Assembly (NCBI RefSeq): GCF_013184985.2
Contig: NZ_CP063418.1
Location: 2,480,001-2,544,000 of the forward strand
DNA: 64,000 bases
From: Actinomyces faecalis
GTDB taxonomy: Bacteria; Actinomycetota; Actinomycetes; Actinomycetales; Actinomycetaceae
Reading direction: 5' to 3'
In this document: positions 26,636 to 34,910 of the stretch, piece after piece
How positions within the stretch are numbered: position 1 is the stretch's first letter
How the letters are laid out: every line of letters begins with the position of its first letter
Made by a program: the position numbers and the translations under genes
The notes under the pieces: model-generated
Database searches by the model: none
What the model saw: only the letters and a program-made list of their open reading frames with translations
Told to the model about the DNA's origin: nothing

Positions 26636-26711
26636 ACAGACAACCTGTTCGTTAGTCGGACAACCCACATGCCAGGTTTTGGGTTGTCCGACTAACGAAC
26701 AGGTTGTCTGT
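26636..26711. repeat. 32-bp perfect inverted repeat between carD and ispD
   Basis: Arms 26636-26667 and 26680-26711 are exact reverse complements of 32 bases with a 12-nt loop. It fills the whole carD-ispD gap. It would fold into a very stable RNA hairpin in either direction. Possible roles: terminator between carD and ispD, or a small mobile palindromic element. Its AT content is higher than its neighbours'. Confidence 0.8.
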
Positions 26712-26720
26712 ACGGAAGGG

Positions 26721-27215
26721 TCAGGCAGCGGTGCCGGAGGCAAGGACCTCGTCGAGCTTGGACTCGGCGGCGTCCTCCTCGGTCTTCTCCGCCAGGGCCA
26801 GCTCGGAGACGAGGATCTGACGGGCCTTGGACAGCATGCGCTTCTCACCGGCAGACAGGCCACGGTCCGTGTCACGCCGGGACAGGTCACGCACGACCTC
26901 GGCGACCTTGATGACGTCGCCGGAGGCGATCTTCTCCTGGTTGGCCTTGAAACGGCGGGACCAGTTGGTCGGCTCCTCGGTCAGGGGCGCACGCAGGACG
27001 TCAAAGACCTTCTCCAGGCCAGCGGCGTCAACCACATCACGGACACCGATGTAGTCCACGCTGTCAGCCGGGACGAGGATCGTCAGGTCACCCTGAGCGA
27101 CCTCCAGCTGTAGGTAGGTCTTCTCCTCGCCGCGCACCTTGCGCTGGCGGATGTCAATGATCCGGGCCGCACCGTGGTGCGGGTAGACGACGGTCTCGCC
27201 GACTTCAAAGGTCAT
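26721..27215 (-). CDS. carD: CarD-like RNA polymerase-binding regulator
   Basis: 164 aa from the ATG at 27215. N-terminal [21 protein letters not shown]-interaction (Tudor-like) domain, then the helical DNA-binding region with W in [16 protein letters not shown], the residue that wedges at the -10 element. CarD stabilises open complexes at rRNA and other promoters. Sequence upstream of 27215 in the same frame is non-coding. A GGAG lies 11 bases before the ATG, somewhat far. Confidence 0.92.
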   Translation of the reverse strand: MTFEVGETVVYPHHGAARIIDIRQRKVRGEEKTYLQLEVAQGDLTILVPADSVDYIGVRDVVDAAGLEKVFDVLRAPLTEEPTNWSRRFKANQEKIASGDVIKVAEVVRDLSRRDTDRGLSAGEKRMLSKARQILVSELALAEKTEEDAAESKLDEVLASGTAA

Positions 27216-27437
27216 AGGTGACGTCACTCCAGTCCGATCTGCGAGTACCCAGTTTATCAGGAATACCGCTAAATCCCAGGGGATTCTCCTCACAGCGAGA
27301 GGTCTTGCGCGCTGCAGGGAAGGCTTTTGGCGAGCGGCACCGCCGTCCCTGGGCAACGCCGTCGCCGGCACCCGCACCGGTGAGGGCCACGCCCGCCCAG
27401 GAGCCAGCCCCCCCCCCACCACAAGGCCCCGTGCGGC

Positions 27438-28142
27438 TCAGCCCCGGCTGACAAGCTTGTAGCCCAGGCCGCGCACCGTCACCAGGAGCGTGGGCTCGCT
27501 GGGCTCACGTTCGATCTTGGCCCGGATCCGCTTGACGTGGACGTCCAGCGTCTTGGTGTCACCCACGTAGTCAGCGCCCCAGACCCGGTCGATGATCTGC
27601 CCGCGCGTGAGAACCCGGTCCGCGTTGCGCAGGAAGAGCTCCAGCAGCTCGAACTCGCGCAGCGGCATCGCCACCACCTCGCCGTCCACACGCACCTCGT
27701 GCCGCTCGACGTCCATGGACACCCGGCCGGCCTCCATGACGGGCACGACCGGCTCCTCCTCGCGGGTACGACGCAGCACGGCGTGCACGCGCGCGACGAG
27801 CTCACGGTAGGAGTAGGGCTTGGTGACGTAGTCGTCCGCGCCGATCTCCAGGCCGACGATCTTGTCCACCTCGGAGTCCTTGGCCGTGAGCATGATGACC
27901 GGGACGTTGGAGGACCGACGGATCCGCCGGCACACCTCCGTGCCGCTGAGCCTGGGCAGCATGAGGTCCAGCAGCACGAGGTCGATCGGCTCACCGCCTC
28001 CGGCACGGCCCGACTCCTCGAAGAGATCGACGGCCACCGCCCCGTCCTCGGCCTCGACGACGTCGTAGCCGTCACGGCGCAGACTGAAGGCGAGCGGCTC
28101 GCGGTAGCTCTCCTCGTCCTCGACGAGCAGGATCCGGGTCAT
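27438..28142 (-). CDS. regX3: two-component response regulator, RegX3/PhoP type
   Basis: 234 aa. Receiver domain with D59 (LLDLML) as phosphoacceptor and K in TKPYSY, then an OmpR/PhoB winged helix ending RGLGYKLVSRG. Its ATG overlaps the senX3 stop (ATGA). In related actinobacteria this pair senses phosphate limitation. The divergent phoU gene supports the same role here. Confidence 0.88.
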   Translation of the reverse strand: MTRILLVEDEESYREPLAFSLRRDGYDVVEAEDGAVAVDLFEESGRAGGGEPIDLVLLDLMLPRLSGTEVCRRIRRSSNVPVIMLTAKDSEVDKIVGLEIGADDYVTKPYSYRELVARVHAVLRRTREEEPVVPVMEAGRVSMDVERHEVRVDGEVVAMPLREFELLELFLRNADRVLTRGQIIDRVWGADYVGDTKTLDVHVKRIRAKIEREPSEPTLLVTVRGLGYKLVSRG

Positions 28143-29422
28143 GAGTACGTACGTCCCTTCTCAGACAGGGTTCCAGGAGTGGCAGGCGCAGGCTGCGAGG
28201 CCCGGTCGGTGCCGGCGGGCTGGTTCGTCTCGCTGCGGGTCCGGGCGGAGGAGGGCTGCCCGCTCTCGGTTCCAGCGGCGTCATCCGGGCGCAGGCGCGG
28301 CAGGACGAGGGTGAAGGTCGAGCCGCGCCCGGGCGCCGACCACAGCTCGACCGTGCCACCGTGGTCGGCGGCCACGTGCTTGACGATCGACAGCCCGAGC
28401 CCCGTCCCGCCGGTCGCACGCGAGCGGGCCTTGTCCACGCGGAAGAAGCGCTCGAAGACCCTCTCCTGGTCCTCCTTGGGGATGCCGATGCCCTGGTCGA
28501 CGACGGCGATGCGCACCAGGTCCGAGTCCGACGGGTCCACGGACACGCCCACGCTCACGCGCGTGCGCGGGTCGGAGTAGCGGATGGCGTTGTCCAGGAG
28601 GTTGCGCACGGCGGTGGCGATGAGCGCCCCGTCCCCACGCACCATGAGCCCCTTCGTGCCTCCCGCCACGAGCGAGATCTCACGGGCCTCGGCCGTCACG
28701 CGGACGCGGTCGACGGACTCGGCGACGACGGCGTCCACGTCCACGTCCTGCGGGCTCGCCAGCGCGTCACCCTCCTGCAGGCGCGAGAGCTCGATGATCT
28801 CCTGGACCAGGACGCCCAGACGGCACGACTCCTTGCTCATGCGGCCTGCGAAGCCGCGGACCACCTCGGCGTTATCGGCGTTGTCCTCGATGGTCTCAGC
28901 CAGCAGCGCGATCGCACCCACCGGGGTCTTGAGCTCGTGGGAGATGTTGACGACGAAGTCCCGCCGCATGTCCTCCACCCGCTTCTCCGCCGTACGGTCG
29001 TCGATGAGGACGAGGACGCGCCCGCGTCCGATCCCGGCCACTCGCACGTGGAGAAAGAACTGCCCGGAGCCCGGGACCCGCCCGCGCGCCACGGCCAGGT
29101 CCGCGTCCTCGGCCACGCCCGTGGCCCGCACGCGGGAGACCATCTGGGCCACGCGGGGCTCGCTGACGGCGTCCTGCCCCACGACGTTGAAGGTGTAGGC
29201 CGACGCCGAGGCCCGCAGGATCTCGTCATCAGCGTCCAGGACGACGACAGCCGAGCGCAGCGCCGCCAGCACCGGCACGATCGGGTCCTGGGAGGTCAGC
29301 GCCGGGTCGGGGACGACCGAGCGGCGCCGGTCACGCGCCGCCAGGCCGAAGGCGGTGCCAGCGGCGGTGCCGACAGCGACACCCGCAAGGGCGACGACGA
29401 TCAGCAACCAGGTGGTACCCAC
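28139..29422 (-). CDS. senX3: sensor histidine kinase, SenX3 type
   Basis: 427 aa from a GTG. One or two N-terminal membrane helices, a PAS-like region (about 50-150), H162 in NISHELKTP as phosphorylation site, then HATPase_c with GGTGLGLSIVKHV. C-terminal tail rich in S, T and E. The GTG has GTGAGG just upstream. Divergent from phoU with 245 bp between them, which carry a possible Pho box. Confidence 0.88.
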   Translation of the reverse strand: MGTTWLLIVVALAGVAVGTAAGTAFGLAARDRRRSVVPDPALTSQDPIVPVLAALRSAVVVLDADDEILRASASAYTFNVVGQDAVSEPRVAQMVSRVRATGVAEDADLAVARGRVPGSGQFFLHVRVAGIGRGRVLVLIDDRTAEKRVEDMRRDFVVNISHELKTPVGAIALLAETIEDNADNAEVVRGFAGRMSKESCRLGVLVQEIIELSRLQEGDALASPQDVDVDAVVAESVDRVRVTAEAREISLVAGGTKGLMVRGDGALIATAVRNLLDNAIRYSDPRTRVSVGVSVDPSDSDLVRIAVVDQGIGIPKEDQERVFERFFRVDKARSRATGGTGLGLSIVKHVAADHGGTVELWSAPGRGSTFTLVLPRLRPDDAAGTESGQPSSARTRSETNQPAGTDRASQPAPATPGTLSEKGRTYS

Positions 29423-29484
29423 GCCTCACAGGGTAGGGGGCAAAGGCGAGCGCGCGCGACCTCGTAGGCAGGCTCATGCCAGGT

Positions 29485-29524
29485 GTTCACCAAGCGTGTG
29501 CGCACGCGTCGCCAGCCGTTCACC
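29485..29524 (+). promoter_or_regulatory. possible Pho box (GTTCACC repeats)
   Basis: GTTCACC occurs at 29485 and 29518 in the senX3-phoU divergent region, exactly 33 bp apart, i.e. three 11-bp units on the same DNA face. GTTCACC is the core of PhoP boxes in Streptomyces. The two middle units are weak. Inferred autoregulatory site for RegX3. Confidence 0.4.
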
Positions 29525-29667
29525 TGGGAAGCACATCCTGAGCACGTCCTGCGGCCGCGGAGGCCTGCCACTACGGTGGTGCCTGGCGGCGGCACACCTC
29601 GCCCCGCGCGCGTTCGCGCGCCCTCTGCCCGGCGCTCCGGGCGCGACACAGAAACAGGAGCCGCCTC

Positions 29668-30348
29668 GTGCGCGTCATCTTCTACCAGGAGCTCCAGCAG
29701 CTGGGCTCTGACCTCCAGTCCATGGCCCAGCAGGTCGCCACTGCGATCGAGCGGGCGGCAGAGTCCCTGCGCAACGGGGACATCATCATCGCTGAGCAGG
29801 TGATCGACGCCGACGAGCGCATCAACGACCTCCAGCGCGACATCGACGACATGTGCGTCATGCTCCTGGCCCGCCAGCAGCCGGTCGCCGGAGACCTTCG
29901 CAACGTCATCTCCGCCCTGCGCATGGCTCAGACCCTGGAGCGCCAGGGTGACCTCGCCCGCCACGTCGCCGCTATCGCCCGCGGCCGCTACCCCGAGCCC
30001 CCGGTCCCCGAGCCCGTCCTCGGCCTCATCCTGCAGATGGCTGACCACGCGGTGAAGGCCGGACAGGAGGTGGTCCGCCTCATCGAGACCCAGGACCTGG
30101 GCCTGGCTGCCCAGATCCAAGCCAATGACAGTGAGCTGGACGCCTTGCACCGCACGTCGTTCCAGATGATCCTGGACCCGGCCAACGAGCTCAGTCGCCA
30201 GCAGGTGGTGGACGCCGTCCTCATGGGCCGGTTCCTGGAGCGCTTCGGCGACCACTCCACCTCCGTGGCCCGTCGCGTGGCCTACCTGGTCTCCGGCCAG
30301 CCGGTGCCCGAGACGCACGACGACGAGGACGCCGACGCCCTGCACTGA
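29668..30348 (+). CDS. phoU: phosphate signalling protein PhoU
   Basis: 226 aa, all-helical, two PhoU repeats, with the metal-binding-type motif in FGDHSTSVA and ERQGDLARH. GTG start after CAGGAGCCGCCTC. PhoU links phosphate transport to the sensor kinase. It is divergent from senX3/regX3, as in mycobacteria. No pst transporter is in the window. Confidence 0.9.
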   Translation: MRVIFYQELQQLGSDLQSMAQQVATAIERAAESLRNGDIIIAEQVIDADERINDLQRDIDDMCVMLLARQQPVAGDLRNVISALRMAQTLERQGDLARHVAAIARGRYPEPPVPEPVLGLILQMADHAVKAGQEVVRLIETQDLGLAAQIQANDSELDALHRTSFQMILDPANELSRQQVVDAVLMGRFLERFGDHSTSVARRVAYLVSGQPVPETHDDEDADALH

Positions 30349-30461
30349 CGTCACCGGCGCTCCCAGCCTCCCCGCCGGGGCGCCGTCGACCTCTTTCCGC
30401 TCCGGCCGCCGTCAGCCCGGCGCGAGCGTGCATGCGCAGACTGCACACTCACCACAGGCTC

Positions 30462-30512
30462 ACGAGCGAGGGCTCGGTCCACCGGAATCCGGTGGACCGA
30501 GCCCTCGCTCGT
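30462..30512. terminator. bidirectional terminator between phoU and gpmA
   Basis: 24-bp perfect arms with a 3-nt loop (AAT) between convergent genes. Too strong to be chance, and the only structure in the gap. Confidence 0.8.
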
Positions 30513-30541
30513 CCCTGGGACGCGTTCTCAGGCGTCCTGCC

Positions 30542-31279
30542 TCACTTGCCCTGGTTGGCGACGGCGGCGATCTTCGCCTCCGCCTCGGGGTCCAGGTAGC
30601 GCCCACCCTTCTTGAGGGGCTTGAGGGTCTCCTCGTCCAGCTCGTAGACGAGCGGGATGCCGGTGGGGATATTGACGCCCGCGATGTCCTCGTCAGAGAT
30701 CTCGTCGAGGTGCTTGACGATCGCACGCAGCGAGTTGCCGTGGGCGGCGATCATGACGGTCCTGCCGGTCTTGATCTCCGGGACGATCGTGCCCTCCCAG
30801 TAGGGGAGCAGACGCTCAAGCACGTCCTTGAGGCACTCGGTGGCCGGGATCGGCTCGCCGGCGTAACGCGGGTCGGAGTCCTGGGAGAACTCGGAGCCAG
30901 CCTCGATGGCCGGCGGCGGCACGTCGTAGGAGCGGCGCCACTGCATGAACTGCTCCTCCCCGTACTCGTCGCGGATCTCCTTCTTGTTCTTGCCCTGGAG
31001 AGCGCCGTAGTGACGCTCGTTGAGACGCCAGTTGCGCTCAACCGGGACCCAGTGGCGGTCAGCGGCGTCGAGCGCCAGGTTGGCCGTCATGATGGCGCGG
31101 CGAAGCATCGAGGTGAAGAGCTTCTCAGGGAGGACACCAGCCTCCTTGAGGAGCTCACCACCGTGAGTCGCCTCGGCGCGGCCCTTCTCCGACAGCGGGA
31201 CGTCAACCCACCCGGTGAAGAGGTTCTTTGCGTTCCATTCGCTCTCGCCGTGGCGGAGCAGCACAAGGGTGTATGCCAT
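30542..31279 (-). CDS. gpmA: 2,3-bisphosphoglycerate-dependent phosphoglycerate mutase
   Basis: 245 aa from the ATG at 31279, after AGGATAGGGCT; the frame is open further upstream into the transposase remnant, but without support. Catalytic H10 in LRHGES, plus [12 protein letters not shown] and the second histidine in AAHGNSLRA. Glycolytic interconversion of 3- and 2-phosphoglycerate. Single gene. Confidence 0.95.
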   Translation of the reverse strand: MAYTLVLLRHGESEWNAKNLFTGWVDVPLSEKGRAEATHGGELLKEAGVLPEKLFTSMLRRAIMTANLALDAADRHWVPVERNWRLNERHYGALQGKNKKEIRDEYGEEQFMQWRRSYDVPPPAIEAGSEFSQDSDPRYAGEPIPATECLKDVLERLLPYWEGTIVPEIKTGRTVMIAAHGNSLRAIVKHLDEISDEDIAGVNIPTGIPLVYELDEETLKPLKKGGRYLDPEAEAKIAAVANQGK

Positions 31280-31442
31280 AGCCCTATCCTGCCAGGCCGA
31301 CGCCGAAAAGGACCAGGCCCTAGGTGTACTGGCCGGGGAGGGTTGGTTGAGCCACTGCGATCCGGGCGTGTGAGCAAGGGCAGGGCCTTGCTGGTTGAGC
31401 GGGACTGGCGACAGCGCCGCCTCAAGCCAGGAAGGTCCTCTT

Positions 31443-31868
31443 GTGTCCCACGCTAACGCAGCACTGATCCCGAGGCACCGTCTGATCGTCGCCCGTCTCG
31501 TCGTCGACAACGGCGTGCCGATCTGCGAGGTCGCCGCGAGGTTCCAGGTCTCGTGGCCCACGATCGAGCGGGTCCCGTCTGACAACGGGTCGGCCTGCAC
31601 GTCACACCTGTGGCAGCAGGTCTGCGACCAGCTCGGCATCACGGTGAGGAAGACCCGCCCCTACCGGCCGCGGACCAGTGGCAGGATCGAACGCTTCCAC
31701 CCCACTCTGGCCGACGGCTGGGCCTCGCCCGCTGCTACGGCTGCGAGCAAGAACGGCGCGACGCCCTCGCTGGCTGGATCCACTTCTACAATCACCACAG
31801 GCCCCACTCAGCCTGCGACAACAAGCCACCCATACCCGCTTGACCACGCCCCCGATCAGTACACCCAG
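31443..31868 (+). pseudogene. IS481-type transposase remnant, internally deleted
   Basis: The N-terminus from the GTG at 31443 ([19 protein letters not shown], then VSWPT) is the helix-turn-helix of IS481 transposases. It jumps straight to [12 protein letters not shown], the end of the rve catalytic core, followed by [17 protein letters not shown]. About 200 central codons, including the first two acidic residues, are missing. After LADGWA the frame shifts (CYGCEQERRDALAGWIHFYN continues in another frame, then again near 31845). It cannot be active. No clear terminal inverted repeats remain. Confidence 0.8.
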
Positions 31869-31892
31869 GGCCTGGGACGACAGGGGCTCCGG

Positions 31893-31947
31893 CGTCGTCG
31901 AACGACAGAGCCTGGCCGTCAGCGCGAGGCCCTGTCGTTCGACGACG
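31893..31947 (-). terminator. terminator of lsr2
   Basis: 21-bp arms with one mismatch and a 13-nt loop, starting 10 bp beyond the lsr2 stop codon. It separates lsr2 from the transposase remnant. Confidence 0.65.
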
Positions 31948-31957
31948 GCACGGAAGA

Positions 31958-32287
31958 TCAGGCGTGAGCCTGCTCGTAGGCCTCGCGCACCCCAGCGGAG
32001 ATACGACCGCGGGCAGAGACCTCAACCCCGTTCTCACGCGCCCACTCCCGGATCTTCTGGGTGTTGCCACCGGCTGCGCCAGCCGGACGACGGCGACCGG
32101 CACCACGACGCCCGCCCGTACGACGAGCCTTGCTGATCCACTCGGCAAGAGACTCACGCAGAGCAGCCGCGTGCTCGTCATTGAGGTCGATCTCGTAGGT
32201 GACCCCGTCAATCCCGAAAGTCACCGTCTGCGTAGCAGGTCCGTTGTCAATGTCGTCCACGAGAATGACCTGAGTCTTTTGCGCCAT
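31958..32287 (-). CDS. lsr2: Lsr2-like nucleoid-associated protein
   Basis: 109 aa. N-terminal beta dimerisation domain (QKTQVILVDDIDNGPATQTV, YEIDLND), a basic linker rich in R, G and A, and a C-terminal DNA-binding region IREWARENGVEVSARGRIS with the RGR hook that reads AT-rich minor grooves. H-NS-like silencer of foreign DNA. ATG after AAAGGATTCATC. It sits next to mobile-element scars. Confidence 0.92.
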   Translation of the reverse strand: MAQKTQVILVDDIDNGPATQTVTFGIDGVTYEIDLNDEHAAALRESLAEWISKARRTGGRRGAGRRRPAGAAGGNTQKIREWARENGVEVSARGRISAGVREAYEQAHA

Positions 32288-32619
32288 GATGAATCCTTTG
32301 CTTGTGAGGCGTACGCACGATCACGTAAAACATCGCCCGATTACAGGAAATCGTAATGCCACTCGCACCGGTGATGCAAGAGGATATTGGGGTCGATTTC
32401 GGAGCAGGGACGAAAGAGAAAAAGGTCGAATACTTTCGCTTAGGAGACTCCGTGACCGGCCTCGTCCTACGCACGCCTACGACGCCGCCTCACGATCACG
32501 AGACGCCAGGCAGCTTCGCCATTCAGGGCTGCCCGAGCTCTCCACCTTTTCCGGCCACGGACCCGGTACCGGCCACGGCTCCAGCGACGAGCCGCACAAC
32601 TCTGCGTCAGACAGAATAC
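32288..32619. other. intergenic region upstream of lsr2
   Basis: 330 bp without a supported gene. The first 120 bp are AT-richer than average and should carry the lsr2 promoter on the minus strand, but I cannot fix its hexamers. Longer open frames here read through the tRNA-like repeat and are not genes. Confidence 0.5.
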
Positions 32620-32689
32620 GGCGTTATCACGCCATTTCGTGGAGCCACCTGTGGGAATCGAATCCACCACCTGTTCATGACGAGTGAAT
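32620..32689 (-). repeat. duplicated tRNA-Thr 3' end (att-site-like direct repeat, distal copy)
   Basis: 70 bp matching 33166-33235 at 65 positions. It contains the CCA end, T arm and most of the anticodon arm of the tRNA-Thr gene plus 20 bp beyond the 3' end, but no acceptor 5' half or D arm, so it is not a functional tRNA. A copied tRNA 3' end in direct orientation is the classic footprint of integrase-mediated insertion. Confidence 0.8.
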
Positions 32690-33058
32690 GCGTGTGGCGG
32701 TCAGCTGTGACACCCTGCCCCTGGACACGCCCATGACGGTGGCCGTGTCCGAGACCGTCAGCCCCTCGGCGCGTAGGGCGAGGGCGGCCTCGCGCCACGC
32801 GCTGGCGGCCTCCTTCTGGAGGCGGGAGGCGCGCTCGGTGGCCTGGCGGGCCGCCCTGACCTGTGCCGCGCTGGCCACGTCCGGGGTGACGGTGATGTCC
32901 CAGCCTGAGTGGTCGACGGTCTCCTCGATGGTGTCGAGATAGTCGACGACCTGCTGGCGGGCGTCGGCCAGGTGGGTGACCTGGGTCCAGCAGTCGTCGC
33001 CGTTCCACAGCTCCCAGCCGCCGCTCCAGCGGCGGGTGGTGATGTTGAGTGCACTCAT
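32675..33058 (-). CDS. orphan HicB-like antitoxin/HTH protein
   Basis: 127 aa, ATG after GAGGAGAGCAGGAA. N-terminal half has the WxLWNGDDCWTQVTHLADA strands of partial-RNaseH-like HicB proteins. Then comes a long Arg/Ala helix and a C-terminal helix-turn-helix AEGLTVSDTATVMGVSRGRVSQL. The last residues (IHSS) are encoded inside the duplicated tRNA segment. No HicA toxin gene is adjacent. It is the only gene between the two 70-bp repeats and so probably cargo of a lost element. Confidence 0.55.
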   Translation of the reverse strand: MSALNITTRRWSGGWELWNGDDCWTQVTHLADARQQVVDYLDTIEETVDHSGWDITVTPDVASAAQVRAARQATERASRLQKEAASAWREAALALRAEGLTVSDTATVMGVSRGRVSQLTATRIHSS

Positions 33059-33165
33059 TTCCTGCTCTCCTCGATGACCGAGGGTGGGGACGACCCAGGC
33101 GCCATCGGGTCGACCATTCCTAGGCTGCCTAGGGGTGCAGGGGCTTCCAGGAGATGAGATCTTTT

Positions 33166-33235
33166 GGCGTTATCGCGCCATTTCGTGGAGCCACCTGTGG
33201 GAATCGAACCCACGACCTATTCATTACGAGTGAAT
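33166..33235 (-). repeat. tRNA-Thr 3' end (att-site-like direct repeat, resident copy)
   Basis: The resident copy of the 70-bp repeat, overlapping the 3' part of the intact tRNA-Thr gene and 20 bp downstream of it (GGCGTTATC with a short GGCG/CGCC palindrome). The two copies differ at 5 positions. Confidence 0.8.
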
Positions 33236-33261
33236 CGCTCTGCCGACTGAGCTAAGGTGGC
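33186..33261 (-). tRNA. tRNA-Thr (anticodon CGT)
   Basis: Complete cloverleaf on the minus strand: acceptor GCCACCT pairing with AGGTGGC, D arm GCTC/GAGC, anticodon stem ATTCA/TGAAT with loop CTCGTAA (anticodon CGT, reads ACG), T arm GTGGG-TTCGATT-CCCAC, discriminator T and an encoded CCA. Confidence 0.95.
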
Positions 33262-33456
33262 ACACTGCGAAAGCAGCGCAGCACACGCTACCGGCGCTGA
33301 GCAGCGATCGCAAACCACGGGTCACCGTCGACCACGTGGTTCTGGACACAACAAACCGCGCGTGTGACGCCTACACATCTCCAACCAGTACTACCCTCTC
33401 GCACGGTCCACCGTTCCTCACCACGGCGGACCACCTTCCCTACCTAGGAGGTACAC

Positions 33457-34905
33457 ATGTCCACCCACCCACCAAGCGCGGCGCCACATCAGACCCAAGA
33501 CAAGGGTGACGCCGGTTACAACAAGGCCCTGAAGAACCGTCACCTCCAGATGATCGCCATCGGCGGCTCGATCGGGACCGGGCTGTTCCTGGGGGCCGGC
33601 GGGCGCCTGGCCCAGGGCGGTCCCGGCCTCGCCCTGGCCTACGCGGTGTGCGGCGTCTTCGCTTTCCTCATGGTGCGGGCCCTGGGCGAGCTAGCCATCC
33701 GCCGCCCCTCCTCAGGGGCCTTTGTCTCCTACGCACGTGAGTTCCTGGGGGAGAAAGGAGCCTATGTCACCGGCTGGTTCTTCTTCCTGGACTGGTCCGT
33801 CACCGTCATGGCGGACATCACCGCCGTCGCCCTCTACCTGCATTACTGGAGCGCCTTCCACGTGATCCCGCAGTGGGTGCTGGCACTGATCGCCCTAGCC
33901 CTGGTCTTCGTCCTCAACATGCTCAACGTCAAGATGTTCGGCGAGGCTGAGTTCTGGTTCGCCCTCATCAAGGTCGCCGCCATCGTGGCCTTCATGCTCG
34001 TGGCCATCTGGGCGATCGTCACCGGCGCCCCGGTGGACGGCTCGCCAGCTGGCTTCCACAACATCGCCGACAACGGTGGCCTGTTCCCCGAGGGCCTGCC
34101 CGCCGTCGTCGCCCTGACGCTTGGCGTCATCTTCGCCTTCGGTGGCACCGAGATGGTGGGCGTGGCCGCCGGTGAGGCGAAGGACGCCGCGAAGATCCTG
34201 CCCAAGGCCATCAACTCGATGATCCTGCGCATCTTCGTCTTCTACGTCGGCTCGGTGGCCCTCATGGCCGTGGTCCTGCCCTACACGGCGTACTCCGCCA
34301 ACGAGTCGCCCTTCGTCACCTTCTTCTCCGGCATCGGCATCCCCCACGCCGGCGACATCATCCAGGTGGTTGTCCTCACCGCTGCGTTGTCCTCCCTCAA
34401 CGCGGGGCTCTACGCCACCGGCCGCACCCTGCGCTCCATGGCCGTGGCTGGTGAGGCCCCGAAGATGGCTGCCCACCTCAACAAGCACAAGGTCCCCTCC
34501 GGCGGCATCATCATCACCTCGGCACTCGGTCTGCTCGGCGTGCTGCTCAATGCCTTCCTCGCCGAGGACGCCTTTGAGATCGTCATGAACCTGGCCGGCA
34601 TCGGCATCGCCGGTACCTGGGCCGCCATCCTCGTCACCCACCTGGCTTTCCTGCGCCAGGTCAAGCAGGGCCGGGCCACCCGCCCCGACTACCGGATGCC
34701 TGGAGCCCCCTACACCAACTACGCGGCGCTGCTGTTCTTCACCGTGGTCGTGGCCTCCAACCTCACCTCGCCTGCCGGACGCTGGACCCTGGCGCTGTTC
34801 GTCGTCGTCATCATCATGATGATCGCCGGCTGGTACGCCGTGCGCGGCCGGATCCGCGCCGACCTGCTCGATGAGGTCCTGGCCGAGGACGTCAAGGAAG
34901 CCTAG
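33457..34905 (+). CDS. ansP: amino-acid permease, probable L-asparagine permease
   Basis: 482 aa, 12 helices, APC superfamily: NRHLQMIAIGGSIGTGLFLGAG near the N-terminus and FGGTEMVGVAAGEAKD in the middle. ATG after CCTAGGAGGTACAC, an excellent ribosome binding site. It ends 5 bp before an asparaginase gene, so asparagine is the most likely substrate. Proline, GABA and aromatic permeases share these motifs. Confidence 0.82.
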   Translation: MSTHPPSAAPHQTQDKGDAGYNKALKNRHLQMIAIGGSIGTGLFLGAGGRLAQGGPGLALAYAVCGVFAFLMVRALGELAIRRPSSGAFVSYAREFLGEKGAYVTGWFFFLDWSVTVMADITAVALYLHYWSAFHVIPQWVLALIALALVFVLNMLNVKMFGEAEFWFALIKVAAIVAFMLVAIWAIVTGAPVDGSPAGFHNIADNGGLFPEGLPAVVALTLGVIFAFGGTEMVGVAAGEAKDAAKILPKAINSMILRIFVFYVGSVALMAVVLPYTAYSANESPFVTFFSGIGIPHAGDIIQVVVLTAALSSLNAGLYATGRTLRSMAVAGEAPKMAAHLNKHKVPSGGIIITSALGLLGVLLNAFLAEDAFEIVMNLAGIGIAGTWAAILVTHLAFLRQVKQGRATRPDYRMPGAPYTNYAALLFFTVVVASNLTSPAGRWTLALFVVVIIMMIAGWYAVRGRIRADLLDEVLAEDVKEA

Positions 34906-34910
34906 AGAGC

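Noticed and set aside
26636..26711. CRISPR repeat or attenuator
   Set aside because: Only one unit is present, with no spacer array and no leader peptide; a plain inverted repeat.
32286..32687. 133-aa plus-strand frame ending SHLWESNPPPVHDE
   Set aside because: This ending is the well-known false translation of the antisense of a tRNA 3' half; here it reads through the duplicated tRNA-Thr segment. No ribosome binding site or codon bias.
32620..32689. Second tRNA gene
   Set aside because: It lacks the 5' acceptor strand and D arm and carries changes in the anticodon and T-arm regions, so it is only a duplicated 3' end.
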